DNA of 64,000 nucleotides from positions 124,001 through 188,000 of the forward strand of contig JANQJP010000090.1 in assembly GCA_028281575.1 (NCBI GenBank). The letters run 5' to 3'. How positions within the stretch are numbered: position 1 is the first letter of the stretch; each line of letters starts with the position of its first letter. Below are positions 22,394 through 31,485 of the stretch, piece after piece. This stretch comes from Cellvibrionaceae bacterium. GTDB taxonomy: Bacteria; Pseudomonadota; Gammaproteobacteria; Pseudomonadales; Cellvibrionaceae. The notes below the pieces were generated by a model. It searched no databases. It worked only from the letters and a program-made list of their open reading frames with translations, and was not told the origin of the DNA. The position numbers and the translations under genes were made by a program.

Positions 22394-23533
22394 CTACATA
22401 AATTCTTCGAGAACGCTGTTAAGAAATAGTTGTCCTTTTTGTGTCGCTCGCAACTGGTTTGAGTCGTTTATTAAAAGCCCGCGTTGCTCTAGATGTTTCC
22501 GGGTTGAGCCAATTGTTGAAATATCCAGGCCGGTGCGCTGCGAAAACAAAGCACTGGCGACGCCGCGTGACAGGCGCAGAGCATTCATCATGAATTCCAG
22601 TGGGCGCTCTGCGTGCTCTATGTGCCAGCGTCGAGCAGTAAACTGTTTATTGTCGTCCATATAGTCATCGGGTATGCGTGTTTTTTGAAAGCGAACGATC
22701 AAATCGTCTTCAGGCAAGGTGATTTTCCCATGGGCCCCCGCGCCGATAGCCAGATAATCACCAAAGCGCCAGTAATTCAAATTGTGTTTTGACTCAGCGC
22801 TTTGTTTTGCATATGCCGATGTCTCGTAGGCGTCTAAACCTTCTTTTTTTAGTAGGGCGCGACCAGCGTGAAAAATATCGGCCTGTATTTGTTCACATGG
22901 CAGCGTTGGTCGCTGTGAGTAAAATGTTGTGTTGGGTTCAATTGTCAGCTGATACCAGGACAGATGTGGAGGATCCAGCGCCAGCGCTGATTCTAAATCA
23001 AATATGGCATCCTCGAGATTTTGGCCGGGCAAGCTGTGCATGAGATCAATATTGTAATTTTCGAAACCGTTATCGAGTGAGTTAAAGATGGCTTTTTTTA
23101 TTTCGTCGGCACTGTGAATTCTGCCCAAATTTTTGAGCTGCTGATCAGAGAAACTTTGCGCGCCAAAAGATAAGCGTGTTATCCCGCTGTCTTTTAGCTG
23201 AGCGAAATTACTGTATTCGGCAGCACCTGGATTGGTTTCTAACGTGATCTCCGCGTCACGTTCGACAGTGAGAATAGCGTTAACGTTGTCGAGAATTTCT
23301 GCAATTGCAGCTGCGGGCAGTAGGCTGGGTGTACCACCGCCAAAGAAAATACTTTCGATGCATCGACCTTGAGCGAGGTGTGCGTCTTGGCGCAGGTCTT
23401 TGTTCAGAGCGGCAATGTAAGTGTCGACGTGTTGCCGCCACTCGCCGGCGTGGGAATTAAAGTCACAGTACGGACATTTGCGCGCGCACCAGGGAATATG
23501 TATGTATAGACTTAATGGAGGTAGGCAAAGCAT
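22394..23533 (-). CDS. hemW: HemW-type radical SAM protein
   Basis: Radical SAM haem-chaperone-like protein related to coproporphyrinogen III dehydrogenase HemN. The N-terminus LYIHIPWCARKCPYCDFNSH holds the CxxxCxxC 4Fe-4S motif, followed by FFGGGTPSLL (SAM binding) and TRLSFGAQSF. The C-terminal HemN_C part contains EFMMNALRL. At 379 residues it has HemW length and lacks the longer N-terminal trip-wire of HemN. It is divergent from the TraF-like gene. Confidence 0.92.
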   Translation of the reverse strand: MLCLPPLSLYIHIPWCARKCPYCDFNSHAGEWRQHVDTYIAALNKDLRQDAHLAQGRCIESIFFGGGTPSLLPAAAIAEILDNVNAILTVERDAEITLETNPGAAEYSNFAQLKDSGITRLSFGAQSFSDQQLKNLGRIHSADEIKKAIFNSLDNGFENYNIDLMHSLPGQNLEDAIFDLESALALDPPHLSWYQLTIEPNTTFYSQRPTLPCEQIQADIFHAGRALLKKEGLDAYETSAYAKQSAESKHNLNYWRFGDYLAIGAGAHGKITLPEDDLIVRFQKTRIPDDYMDDNKQFTARRWHIEHAERPLEFMMNALRLSRGVASALFSQRTGLDISTIGSTRKHLEQRGLLINDSNQLRATQKGQLFLNSVLEEFM

Positions 23534-23597
23534 GGTGTTGAACGCAGTGAATTTGTGAAATCTGTAGCTCTGTTTTTATCGGGGCCTGTTACACTCA

Positions 23598-24953
23598 ATG
23601 AAAGTCAGTCCAATATTCAATAGCTGCAGTGAAAGTGTGAATTGTATGAATTTTTGCCCAAAAAAACGAAGATTAGTTGTACCCAAACGAGTACTCAGAT
23701 CGGTCGTTGCGTTTATATACGGTGTAGGCGTTCAATATGCTGTGGCGATTGACTACGGAATTTACGATTCCCGGGCGCTGGCGATGGGCGGCACTGCAGT
23801 CGCCGTCGCAGATTTACAAAACGCGCAATTTTATAATCCTGCGCTACTTGCCTTATCCGACGGTGCTGAAGAGGACACACGCAAGGGCCGCGTGTATCTG
23901 CCCGTGATTGTTGGACAGATTGCCGACGGCGTTGAGACGACCCTGGATGTGCTCGATGAGGAGCTGGATGATCAGCTCGACGCAGCTGTCGATGCTTTCA
24001 ATGCCGCTCCTTCTTCAGTCACTGCCCAGCAAGTCAGTACCGTGAGTCGTGATCTTCAAACAGCGCTTGTCGATTTGAACGGCGAAAACCTCGACGCCGA
24101 TATTTTTGTCGGTTTTAGCGTTTCTGAACCCAGCGACCGCTCAGGTGGCGCTTTTTATCTCGGGGCCCGGGTTATCACGGGGGGGCAGAGTCAGGTGACG
24201 CAAGCCGATCTCGACCTGCTCGAAGACTATATTGAAGCTATGGATTTTGTCGCCAGTGGCGGCAGCGCGGGGCAGCCCCACCCCGAACTGCTTGATGGCG
24301 ATGGCAATTTGATCGATCCCACACCGAATATCACCTCGTCTTCGAATATCGGCTCGGCGGTGTTTACCGAATGGGGGGTATCGGCATCCAAAGAGTTTAG
24401 TTTCTGGGGATTGCCAATCGCGCTCGGCGCTACCCCCAAACTGATGCGGGTGGATATTTTTCGAGAAGACTTGATGTATGGCGACGCCGATATTGATTAT
24501 CAGGATGATAAGCGCACCCACTTGACGCTTAACGCAGATCTGGGTCTGGCGATGGAGCTTGGCAAATATTTTAGAGTTGGTCTCGCCGCTAAAGACATCA
24601 TTCCACAAGTCTTTGAAGCGGGTAGTGGTTTGACTTTGGAGACTCGGGCACGCGCGAGGCTCGGCGTTGCGTTTGTGCAGCAGTATGTGAGTTTTGGTAT
24701 CGACTACGACCTTCAGCAAAGCGAAGCGTTAGGCAGCGAACGCCTCGGCAGGCAAGCGTCTGCCGGTTTGGAACTCAGACCGTGGTCGTGGGTCAGTTTT
24801 CGCGCCGGCTATCGCCAGGATATGGAAGGTTTAAAAGAGGACCTGATTAGCGCAGGCGTCGGTTTTCGCACAGGTCGCTTCGTCGCCGACTTGGCATACG
24901 CGACCAGTGATGACACTCAAGGCGGCGGTCTGCAATTAGGTTGGACGTTTTAA
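23598..24953 (+). CDS. TraF-like outer-membrane barrel protein
   Basis: Envelope protein of the family often annotated conjugal transfer protein TraF (TraF_2), although no conjugation genes are near. After an N-terminal signal region (a hydrophobic stretch ending YAVA, about residues 35-50) comes the family sequence ALAMGGTAVAVADLQNAQFY, a segment with many Asp and Leu residues, and a C-terminal part of alternating beta strands ending LQLGWTF, typical of an outer-membrane barrel. The start could be 23598 or ATG 23646. It overlaps the convergent permease gene by four bases. Function unknown. Confidence 0.75.
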   Translation: MKVSPIFNSCSESVNCMNFCPKKRRLVVPKRVLRSVVAFIYGVGVQYAVAIDYGIYDSRALAMGGTAVAVADLQNAQFYNPALLALSDGAEEDTRKGRVYLPVIVGQIADGVETTLDVLDEELDDQLDAAVDAFNAAPSSVTAQQVSTVSRDLQTALVDLNGENLDADIFVGFSVSEPSDRSGGAFYLGARVITGGQSQVTQADLDLLEDYIEAMDFVASGGSAGQPHPELLDGDGNLIDPTPNITSSSNIGSAVFTEWGVSASKEFSFWGLPIALGATPKLMRVDIFREDLMYGDADIDYQDDKRTHLTLNADLGLAMELGKYFRVGLAAKDIIPQVFEAGSGLTLETRARARLGVAFVQQYVSFGIDYDLQQSEALGSERLGRQASAGLELRPWSWVSFRAGYRQDMEGLKEDLISAGVGFRTGRFVADLAYATSDDTQGGGLQLGWTF

Positions 24954-27436
24954 GTTTCATCTGTTTGTGTGCGGAGCACATGCAGAGGCGTCTCATGCGT
25001 GACTCCAACGGTTGCGGCGTAGCCGATAGCAGCGACCAGCACTGTTGTCAGTGCTGGTGCAATCGCCCATATTTGCCAGTGGATATGGGGTTCGAATTCG
25101 AATAATTTTACCTGAACAAAGTACAGGCAAGCTTCGGCGCCTGCGCTGGCAAATATCCCCGCCAGTAAACCAATACTCGCGAACTCGACAATTAACACCT
25201 GTTGCACAAAGCTTCGGTTCGCGCCGAAACTTCGCAGCAGTGCGCTTTCGCGTCGCCGCTCGGACACCGTTGCCTGAATGCTTGTAAGCATCACCAGGAT
25301 GCTTGCTCCGAGGACGAGCATCAAAATAAATTCTATCGCCATGGTCACATGGTTAAGGATTTCTTGTACCGCAGCTATTGTTTGGTCGAGTTCTATAAGC
25401 GAAATGGTGGGGTGATCTGCGAGTAGTTTATTCAGAAAGGCTTTTTCTGAACTCGGTAAATAAAAACTCGTGATCCAGTTTGCGGCAAAGTTGTCTGCGA
25501 TAGGACGATCAAAAATCATATAAAAATTTGGGTTCATGGAATCCCATTTTACGCGGCGGATGCTCTTTAGTTCGGCGCTAAATTCGCGACCTGCAACGCT
25601 AAAGGTAATTGTATCGCCAAGTTTTAATCCGAGGCCGAGGGCATAATTGTATTCGGCGGAAACACTGAGCTGGGAATTTCTATCGTCGGGCCACCATGCG
25701 CCAGCGTCTATGCGGTTGTCTTTCCCCAGAGTCTCGGACCAAGTGAGGTTTAATTCGCGCTCATAGTCCGAGCGTTGCATATCCGGAATAATTCGTTCTT
25801 TTAACGACTGACCATTTATTTTTACCACCCGCCCGCGGGACATTGGGTAATATTCACTTACGTTAACCTCGGCTTCGGAAAATGTATTTTGAATTAATGC
25901 CAGCTCATCATGAAAAATATTAAACACAAAGTGATTGGGTGTTTCCGCCATTTGTGGCTGCCACTGTTCAACGAGACTTGTGCGCAACTGGGACAAGACT
26001 GCAACCAGCAAAACGACGCTAGCGAATACAAATATTTGCAGCGCGGTAAATTGTTTTTGTCTTTGCAGGTTAGATAGGCCGACGCGCCAATAGCCGCGCA
26101 ATTTATTTTGAATGGTTTTGGTTAGTTTGAGCAATATTTTTGCTGTAAGTGCGCTGGCGGCGACACAAAGCAGCATGGCGCCAAATAAAATAGCGGTGAT
26201 ATAAATATCTAAACTGTAAAAACCGATCAATAAAGCTGTTGCCAGCACGCCGCATACAACGCTTATCAAAATTGCGTTGCCTTTGTTTTTTTCCTGGCGA
26301 AGAATTTGTGCCGGTGCGATGGACTTTAGTGTAAGCAGTGGCGGCGAAGCAAAAGCGAAAAGCGTGACGGAACAGGTAATTGCACCAATAATATAGGGTT
26401 TGGTCCCGGCGCTAGCGAGATCCTGCGGAAATAAATCGGCAAGCAATGCGACTATCACCTGATGCAATAGCCACCCACCTGTAGAGCCAAAAATAAATCC
26501 TGTACAGCCAGTTAATATTAGGAGTAATAGGTAAAATTGTTGAATACCTTTGGGGCCTATACCAAAGGTTTTCAATAAGGCAACTTGCGTTTGTTGGTGC
26601 GCGGCAAAATGATGTGCAGCAAGCGCAATGGCAACGCTTGCGAGTAATACGCTTAAGCTTCCAGCTAGCAGAAGAAAGCGTTTTGCGCGATCGAGCGCAC
26701 TGGAAAAAGCAGCGCTGCCCTCCTCTGGGCTAACCCATCTATAGTGTTCCCCGAGTTGCGGATATATTTGTGTTTTTGCTGCATCTATTGCCTGTGGGTC
26801 GCCAGCGAGCATAAAGTCGTGATTGACGCGGCTGCCGAGTTGAATTGCGCCAGTCGCGTCGACGTCATCGATATGTATCATAGCGCGAGGCGCCATCGCA
26901 AAAGTACTGCCGACACTGTCGGGTTCCTGCACAATAATTTTTTCTGCAATAAATTCTGCGTCGCCGACTTTTACTTTGGTGCCGGGGCGAATATTAAGTG
27001 CTGTAAACAGGCGCGGAGCTAACCACAGTTTCCCCACTGTTGGGCCGGAGCCAATTATTCTAACTTCTTGATTTGCGGCGTCACGAATTTGAAGGCTACC
27101 GCGCAGTGGGTAGTTTGTCGAAACGGCCTTTATTCGCGCAAGTTGCATGGCGTTTTGTGCAAAGATCATTGCGCTAAATTGCGTGGTTTGAGCGACATCA
27201 AGCTCATTCTTTTTTGCAATTTGATACCATTCCTGGGGCGCAGGCATACTGCCCTGCACTTTTGCGTCTGCGGCGATAAATTCAGCGGCTTCTGAATACA
27301 ACGTATTATTGATGCGTTCGACAAAAATACTGATTGCTGTGATGGACGCGGTTGCAACTGCGAGAGAGATTAGCAGGAGCGTAAACGATTTACTGCGCAG
27401 CATCTTGCCGAACAATTTAACAACAAGGCGAAACAT
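24950..27436 (-). CDS. ABC transporter permease, FtsX/MacB type (YbbP-like)
   Basis: Large inner-membrane permease of 828 residues. An N-terminal membrane helix (about 17-38) is followed by a periplasmic domain. Then comes a first FtsX block (about 260-430) with several helices, a second periplasmic domain, and a final FtsX block near 700-825 (AIEFILMLVLGASILVMLTS, ESALLRSFGANRSFV). This is the YbbP architecture, paired with the ATPase gene just upstream and tesA beyond it. These exporters are thought to handle lipids or lipoproteins; the substrate is not known. Confidence 0.87.
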   Translation of the reverse strand: MFRLVVKLFGKMLRSKSFTLLLISLAVATASITAISIFVERINNTLYSEAAEFIAADAKVQGSMPAPQEWYQIAKKNELDVAQTTQFSAMIFAQNAMQLARIKAVSTNYPLRGSLQIRDAANQEVRIIGSGPTVGKLWLAPRLFTALNIRPGTKVKVGDAEFIAEKIIVQEPDSVGSTFAMAPRAMIHIDDVDATGAIQLGSRVNHDFMLAGDPQAIDAAKTQIYPQLGEHYRWVSPEEGSAAFSSALDRAKRFLLLAGSLSVLLASVAIALAAHHFAAHQQTQVALLKTFGIGPKGIQQFYLLLLILTGCTGFIFGSTGGWLLHQVIVALLADLFPQDLASAGTKPYIIGAITCSVTLFAFASPPLLTLKSIAPAQILRQEKNKGNAILISVVCGVLATALLIGFYSLDIYITAILFGAMLLCVAASALTAKILLKLTKTIQNKLRGYWRVGLSNLQRQKQFTALQIFVFASVVLLVAVLSQLRTSLVEQWQPQMAETPNHFVFNIFHDELALIQNTFSEAEVNVSEYYPMSRGRVVKINGQSLKERIIPDMQRSDYERELNLTWSETLGKDNRIDAGAWWPDDRNSQLSVSAEYNYALGLGLKLGDTITFSVAGREFSAELKSIRRVKWDSMNPNFYMIFDRPIADNFAANWITSFYLPSSEKAFLNKLLADHPTISLIELDQTIAAVQEILNHVTMAIEFILMLVLGASILVMLTSIQATVSERRRESALLRSFGANRSFVQQVLIVEFASIGLLAGIFASAGAEACLYFVQVKLFEFEPHIHWQIWAIAPALTTVLVAAIGYAATVGVTHETPLHVLRTQTDET

Positions 27437-27450
27437 TTTTACTCGAAACC

Positions 27451-28107
27451 TTAAATAAATTTTCCAGCGTGCATTTTCAGGGTACGATCGCAGCGCTCTG
27501 CGAGTTCGCTTGAATGTGTCACTAAAACGAGTGTGGTTGCGTGTTCACGATTGAGTTCGAATAGTAGATCGGCTATTAAAGCGCCAGTTTCCGCATCGAG
27601 GTTGCCAGTAGGCTCGTCGGCAAAAATAATAGGGGCTTCGCAGGCAAAAGCGCGGGCAATGGCAACGCGCTGTTGTTCGCCACCAGAGAGTTGCTGGGGG
27701 CTGTGTTTGCTGCGTTCGCTTAAACCGACGCGGTTCAAATAGCGTATTGCTTTGGCATGCGAATCGCGATCGCCTCTGACTTCGAGCGGCAAAGCGACGT
27801 TTTCAGCCGCGTTTAGACCGTTGAGCAATTGAAAGTTTTGAAAAACAAACGCGACGTAACGCTGTCTGATTTCTGCCCGTAGTTCTTCATTGAGTGCAGA
27901 AATCTCGGTTTTATCGATAAATATCTGGCCAGCGCTGGGACAATCCAGTCCAGCAATCATGCCGAGCAGGGTAGACTTGCCAGAGCCAGAGGCGCCGACG
28001 ATAGCGACGCTTTCACCTTTAGTGATGTTTAAATCGATGCCTTTGAGTATGGCTAAGCGCCCTTCTGCCGTGGGCACTTCGTGAAATAGTTGTCGAGTCT
28101 CTAACAT
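27451..28107 (-). CDS. ABC transporter ATPase (YbbA-like)
   Basis: Cytoplasmic ATPase of the LolD/MacB subfamily, 218 residues, partner of the permease 14 bp downstream. Walker A GASGSGKST, Q-loop VFQNFQLL, signature LSGGEQQR, Walker B IIFADEPTGNLD and the switch His in LVTHSSEL are all intact. Its ATG shares bases with the divergent tesA ATG (CATG at 28105-28108), so both genes are expressed from overlapping starts. ybbA/tesA divergence is conserved in gammaproteobacteria. Confidence 0.92.
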   Translation of the reverse strand: MLETRQLFHEVPTAEGRLAILKGIDLNITKGESVAIVGASGSGKSTLLGMIAGLDCPSAGQIFIDKTEISALNEELRAEIRQRYVAFVFQNFQLLNGLNAAENVALPLEVRGDRDSHAKAIRYLNRVGLSERSKHSPQQLSGGEQQRVAIARAFACEAPIIFADEPTGNLDAETGALIADLLFELNREHATTLVLVTHSSELAERCDRTLKMHAGKFI

Positions 28108-28747
28108 GAATAGTTTACTTTCGTTTACGTTAAATCGTTTCAGTTATGCAGTGTTAATGGTTGCGATCAGTTCATATTCAAATACCGCTACTGATGCGCG
28201 CACCATTGTTGTCCTCGGCGATAGTCTCAGCGCTGCTTACCAAATGCCAGTGGAGAGAGGTTGGGTGTCGTTAATGCGCGACGAATTGATCAAAACACAT
28301 GATCAGGTCGAGGTCATTAATGCGTCTGTAAGTGGCGCAACGACAGCTGCAGGTCTGCAAATTTTGCCCTCAGTAATGCAACAGCATCGCCCCGATATTC
28401 TCGTTTTAGCGCTCGGTGCGAATGACGGCTTACAGGGCAAGCCGCTGCCCTATATTCGCCGTAATTTAGAGCGCTTAATTTCTCTCGCTGAGACTGGAGG
28501 TGCAACGATTTTACTGGTGGGTATACGCATTCCACCTAATTACGGTTCTGCTTATACTGAACCATTTTTTCATCAATTTGCAGATTTGGCTCGCGAAAGA
28601 CAGCTGGCTTATTTGCCTTTTTTGCTGGACGGTGTTGCTGGTGACGACGCGCTTATGATGAGTGATGGGCTGCACCCTGAGCCCGAAGCGCAGCCGCGAA
28701 TTTTGCGCAACGTGCTCGAGGCGCTTCGTCCAATGCTCTCGAAATAA
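28106..28747 (+). CDS. tesA: acyl-CoA thioesterase I / lysophospholipase L1-like esterase
   Basis: Periplasmic SGNH-fold esterase of 213 residues. A signal peptide covers about residues 1-30. The four blocks are VVLGDSLSAAY (nucleophile Ser), SGATTAAG (Gly), LGANDGLQG (Asn), and SDGLHPEPEAQ (Asp and His). It is divergent from the ABC ATPase with overlapping start codons; no own SD is evident because the leader lies within that gene. Confidence 0.93.
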   Translation: MNSLLSFTLNRFSYAVLMVAISSYSNTATDARTIVVLGDSLSAAYQMPVERGWVSLMRDELIKTHDQVEVINASVSGATTAAGLQILPSVMQQHRPDILVLALGANDGLQGKPLPYIRRNLERLISLAETGGATILLVGIRIPPNYGSAYTEPFFHQFADLARERQLAYLPFLLDGVAGDDALMMSDGLHPEPEAQPRILRNVLEALRPMLSK

Positions 28748-28764
28748 GGCATTTTGCAGTGTGC

Positions 28765-28823
28765 GTTAACTCGGCGAAGCATGAATTGACGGTTTTTGAG
28801 CGTAGCACCGGCGCGCCAACGTG
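28765..28823 (+). repeat. remnant of a family B element
   Basis: 59 bp fragment after tesA. GTTAACTCGGCGAAGCATG, then AATTGACGGTTTTTGAGCG and CGCGCCAACGTG, line up with the right end of B1 (GCATGAATCGACGATTTT...CGCGCTAACTCG). The left half and the core are absent, so it looks like a truncated copy. Confidence 0.55.
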
Positions 28824-29175
28824 TAAATGCACCACCGGTATATATGTTTCAGCAGCATAAAAAAATGAGGTATCAATTTGCGTGAACCAATATTGTGCAA
28901 AGTGCCGTCATATTGCTTCTAATTGGGGCGGAAGCGAACACGCGTTCACTTTTCCATCATATTTATCCGCTTTAATGCCGGGCCAACTATCTGTGAATAG
29001 CATCACATTTTATTTTTTGTATTAAATGTGAACAAAGTGGCGGCTTTGTGATCTATAGCAATAGTGAGCAAGGTGTGGGTACGAAATGTGCTGACCTTCG
29101 CTGACTGGCCCTTGTTTGTTGGGGTCAATATCGAAAGTTTGCCGATAAATTAGAAGTAAAAATGTGAGGTATTTG
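28824..29175. other. intergenic region upstream of the 47-residue ORF
   Basis: About 350 bp, AT-rich. It contains an outward inverted repeat TCACATTT (29003-29010) / AAATGTGA (29024-29031), and a GTTCACTTTTCC further left near 28944. It should hold the promoter of the small membrane protein gene. Nothing else is recognised. Confidence 0.35.
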
Positions 29176-29319
29176 ATGAAATCTGATACGTTGACAGCAG
29201 CGGCAGTGATTTTTTTAATAGGATTAGTTGCCAGTGGCTTGGGTGTGACAGAGATATTTTCATCTGAACCAGCGGCACCGACAGAGTTGCAGCGCGGTAT
29301 TATTTCGGTTGCGGATTAA
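29176..29319 (+). CDS. small single-pass membrane protein, 47 residues
   Basis: A short gene with a good ribosome site (GAGG at 29166-29169, six bases before ATG 29176). The product starts MKSDTLTAAAVIFLIGLVAS and ends with a soluble tail (LQRGIISVAD). One hydrophobic helix covers about residues 8-27. I do not recognise the family. The stop overlaps the convergent ygfA gene by four bases. Coding support is the SD, the coherent helix and the tail-to-tail packing; expression is not proven. Confidence 0.6.
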   Translation: MKSDTLTAAAVIFLIGLVASGLGVTEIFSSEPAAPTELQRGIISVAD

Positions 29320-29921
29320 ACGCTGGGTTTGGGTCTAATCGTTTCTCTGTCACTGACAATACAATCCAATGATATGTCCCAGTGATCGTGGGGCACCAAA
29401 GCTGTTTTTTGTGCATCGTGCGCTACACCCACCAAGAACGGTTTGCGCCTCCACCTTTTATTTGAATATGCGAAACAGCGGTCATAATAGCCGCCCCCTC
29501 TGCCTAGGCGCCTCCCCTGTCGATCAAAGGCTACCAGTGGTAAACAGACAAAATCCAAATCCTGCGCAGGGTGTTTGGGTGCAGACTTAAGTGGTTCGGG
29601 GATACCAAATTTATTGGTTTCCAGTTTATCGCCTCTTCTGAAACGAGCAAAAAACATGTGCCTGCCTTCTATGCGAGGTAGATAGCAGTGTTTATTTTTA
29701 CGCGTGATGGTATTTAACAGGAGCAGCGGTGAAATTTCCCCATCACTGGGTAGATAGAGTGCAATGTGCTTTGCATGGATAAACTCGGGGACGCGGAGGA
29801 GGCGGAATCGGAGTTTTTTTGCGGCGAGTAATTGCTTCGCGGGACTTATTGCGCGGCGTCGTGACCGCATCTGATCACGTATCTGCGATTTGAGAGACTG
29901 CTGCACTAAATTTGCCGCCAA
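29316..29921 (-). CDS. ygfA: 5-formyltetrahydrofolate cyclo-ligase
   Basis: Recycles 5-formyl-THF to methenyl-THF with ATP. Family marks are RSRRRAISPAKQ at the N-terminus, YLPSDGEIS, and the C-terminal VAFDRQGRRLGRGGGYYDR (ATP/folate site). The start is uncertain: TTG 29921 gives 201 residues, GTG 29906 or ATG 29870 are alternatives and none has a clear SD. It follows the 6S RNA by about 22 bp, the conserved ssrS-ygfA pair, and may be processed from the 6S precursor transcript. Confidence 0.92.
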   Translation of the reverse strand: MAANLVQQSLKSQIRDQMRSRRRAISPAKQLLAAKKLRFRLLRVPEFIHAKHIALYLPSDGEISPLLLLNTITRKNKHCYLPRIEGRHMFFARFRRGDKLETNKFGIPEPLKSAPKHPAQDLDFVCLPLVAFDRQGRRLGRGGGYYDRCFAYSNKRWRRKPFLVGVAHDAQKTALVPHDHWDISLDCIVSDRETIRPKPSV

Positions 29922-29943
29922 GAGAATTTAATCAACAAATTGA

Positions 29944-30122
29944 AGGGAGGCCCGGGAATGCCGCTGTCAGCTTTACCTTGAACCGTAGAGTTCAAGGGGG
30001 AGGTTACTGCAAAGTATCGGGCTTTCCGTGACAACGGACATGCACTCCCACAACGCGAGTGGCCTCCGGATAAGGGATTATCGGCTCAGGGATTGGCCAA
30101 CTGGCGAACACCCCAGGGTATT
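29944..30122 (-). ncRNA. ssrS: 6S RNA
   Basis: About 179 nt between zapA and ygfA on their strand, the usual 6S place. The 5' end reads CCTGGGGTGTTCGCCAG, then CCCTGAGCCGATA, close to E. coli 6S. The 3' half has CCTTGAAC-TCTACG-GTTCAAGG and ends GGCATTCCCGGG, which closes the terminal stem with the 5' end. 6S folds like an open promoter and sequesters sigma-70 RNA polymerase in stationary phase. Ends are estimated from homology to within a few bases. Confidence 0.92.
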
Positions 30123-30125
30123 TTC

Positions 30126-30131
30126 AGTATA
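30126..30131 (-). promoter_or_regulatory. -10 box of the 6S RNA promoter
   Basis: TATACT on the minus strand, about six bases before the inferred 6S 5' end. The -35 is not clear (CTGGTT at 17 bp is a poor match). Confidence 0.45.
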
Positions 30132-30200
30132 TCACCGGCAAGCCTTTAAACCAGTCTTGACAAATAGACATTCCCGCAGGCGTGGGACGGTTTGAAAAAT

Positions 30201-30491
30201 TTACTGAGAAGCCAGAGCAGAGTCGAGCTTTTCGTTAAGGCGAGTCAGAGAGCGTGTGAGTTCGGGATCGTTCCCGGATGATGGGCGCTGCTGTAATTCA
30301 TGGCATAAGTTGAGTGCCACCATAATAGCTATGCGCTCTAAGCCAACAATGCTGCCGCTCTTGCGTACGGCACGCATGCGGCTATCCAGCTCACTGGCGG
30401 CGCGCATTAATTCATGGTGCTCTTCCGGTTTGCAAGCAACTTGATACTCCTTGTCAAGAATGCTCACAGACACGCGATTATCTTCGGTCAT
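30201..30491 (-). CDS. zapA: cell division protein ZapA
   Basis: Small FtsZ-bundling protein, 96 residues. N-terminal strand-rich VSVSILDKEYQVAC and the helix LERIAIMVALNLCHELQ are typical, followed by a C-terminal coiled coil for tetramer formation. It overlaps the upstream coiled-coil gene as ATGA (30488-30491), so the two are translationally coupled, and it precedes 6S RNA as in other gammaproteobacteria. Confidence 0.94.
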   Translation of the reverse strand: MTEDNRVSVSILDKEYQVACKPEEHHELMRAASELDSRMRAVRKSGSIVGLERIAIMVALNLCHELQQRPSSGNDPELTRSLTRLNEKLDSALASQ

Positions 30492-30712
30492 GATGCTCGC
30501 TGTTCAGATTCGGTGGATAAGTTTTGTAACAGTTTGATCATGGCTTCTACACGCGAGCGGGCTTTATCATTCTTTTCAATAAGTCGTGCGCGTTCGTTTT
30601 GCCAGGCGAGTTTGTCTGCACGTAGTTCTGCTGTCTCTTTCTCGAGAGCTGCGCAGCGGGAAATCAAGGTATCAATTTTTGCTTCAATATTTTCGAGCAT
30701 GGTATCTGGCAT
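30488..30712 (-). CDS. ZapB-like coiled-coil protein (TIGR02449 type)
   Basis: A 74-residue protein that is almost entirely heptad coiled coil (IEAKIDTLISRCAALEKETA onward). Proteins of this type sit directly upstream of zapA in Pseudomonas relatives and are thought to act in division with ZapA, like ZapB; that role is inferred. Start ATG 30712; a second ATG at 30700 is possible. Confidence 0.82.
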   Translation of the reverse strand: MPDTMLENIEAKIDTLISRCAALEKETAELRADKLAWQNERARLIEKNDKARSRVEAMIKLLQNLSTESEQRAS

Positions 30713-30918
30713 AGTATGGGCTGCAAGAATATTGCGATTAACGCTAAAATAACGCGCTAGGACTCAATTGCAGAAAAAAGTTCGCTTGCAACAAATACTT
30801 CTATTTAGTGAGCGCAGGCCCTAGAAATTCCAGCGATTTCATATCTTAATGTGAATTCTAGAAAAGTATAGTCTTTGTATTGAGATATAACGAATTCCCA
30901 TCCAGCACAGGCTTGTTG

Positions 30919-31476
30919 ATGAAGCTTCTATATGATTTTCAGATTTTAAACGACCTTCTCCTCGCCGAAGGTGCGATTTGCTCAGTTGCCGAATTACAAG
31001 GCATGTACTGCGGGCAGTTGGCCGGCGGTCGTGAGCGCGATAACAAAGACTGGATAGAACAGGCGCGAGAGTTTGCAGATCTGGTCCATTTTGATCTCAA
31101 CCCAAAGCAAGAACAGTTATTTTTATATTTATTTGAAGAGAGTAAAAAGGGGGTGGCAAGCGAGGACTATTCTTTCTCACCGTTGCTACCCGACGACGCC
31201 TGCCCGCTCGCTGATCGCGCGCGCGAACTCGGTGCGTGGTGCCGCGGCTTTTTACACGGCTTTGGCGCTTCAGGTGTGAACAAGGACACGACGCTAAGTG
31301 CGGAAGTTGCAGAGGTATTGCGCGATTTGGCGCAGATTAGTCAAGCGACCAAGGCGGTAGAGGACGATGAAAATGAAAGCGAAAATGATTGGTTTGAACT
31401 CGTCGAATATTTACGTGCCGGCGTATTTACCATTTACGCTGAAATGAATCATTCTCGACCCACCACCTACCACTGA
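30919..31476 (+). CDS. UPF0149/YgfB family protein
   Basis: All-helical cytoplasmic protein of about 185 residues. Family marks are SVAELQGMYCGQLAGG near the N-terminus, LLPDDACPLADRARELGAWC and FLHGFGASG in the middle. I chose ATG 30919 (MKLLYDFQILNDLL); a TTG at 30880 lacks support. It is divergent from the zapA group and followed after 9 bp by pepP, the conserved ygfB-pepP-ubiH-ubiI order. A TATAGT at 30867-30872 could be its -10 box. Confidence 0.85.
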   Translation: MKLLYDFQILNDLLLAEGAICSVAELQGMYCGQLAGGRERDNKDWIEQAREFADLVHFDLNPKQEQLFLYLFEESKKGVASEDYSFSPLLPDDACPLADRARELGAWCRGFLHGFGASGVNKDTTLSAEVAEVLRDLAQISQATKAVEDDENESENDWFELVEYLRAGVFTIYAEMNHSRPTTYH

Positions 31477-31485
31477 TATACGTAT

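Noticed and set aside
23598-24953. TraF-like gene as a sign of a conjugative plasmid
   Set aside because: No other transfer gene is nearby and the flanks are chromosomal; the name comes from a broad family.
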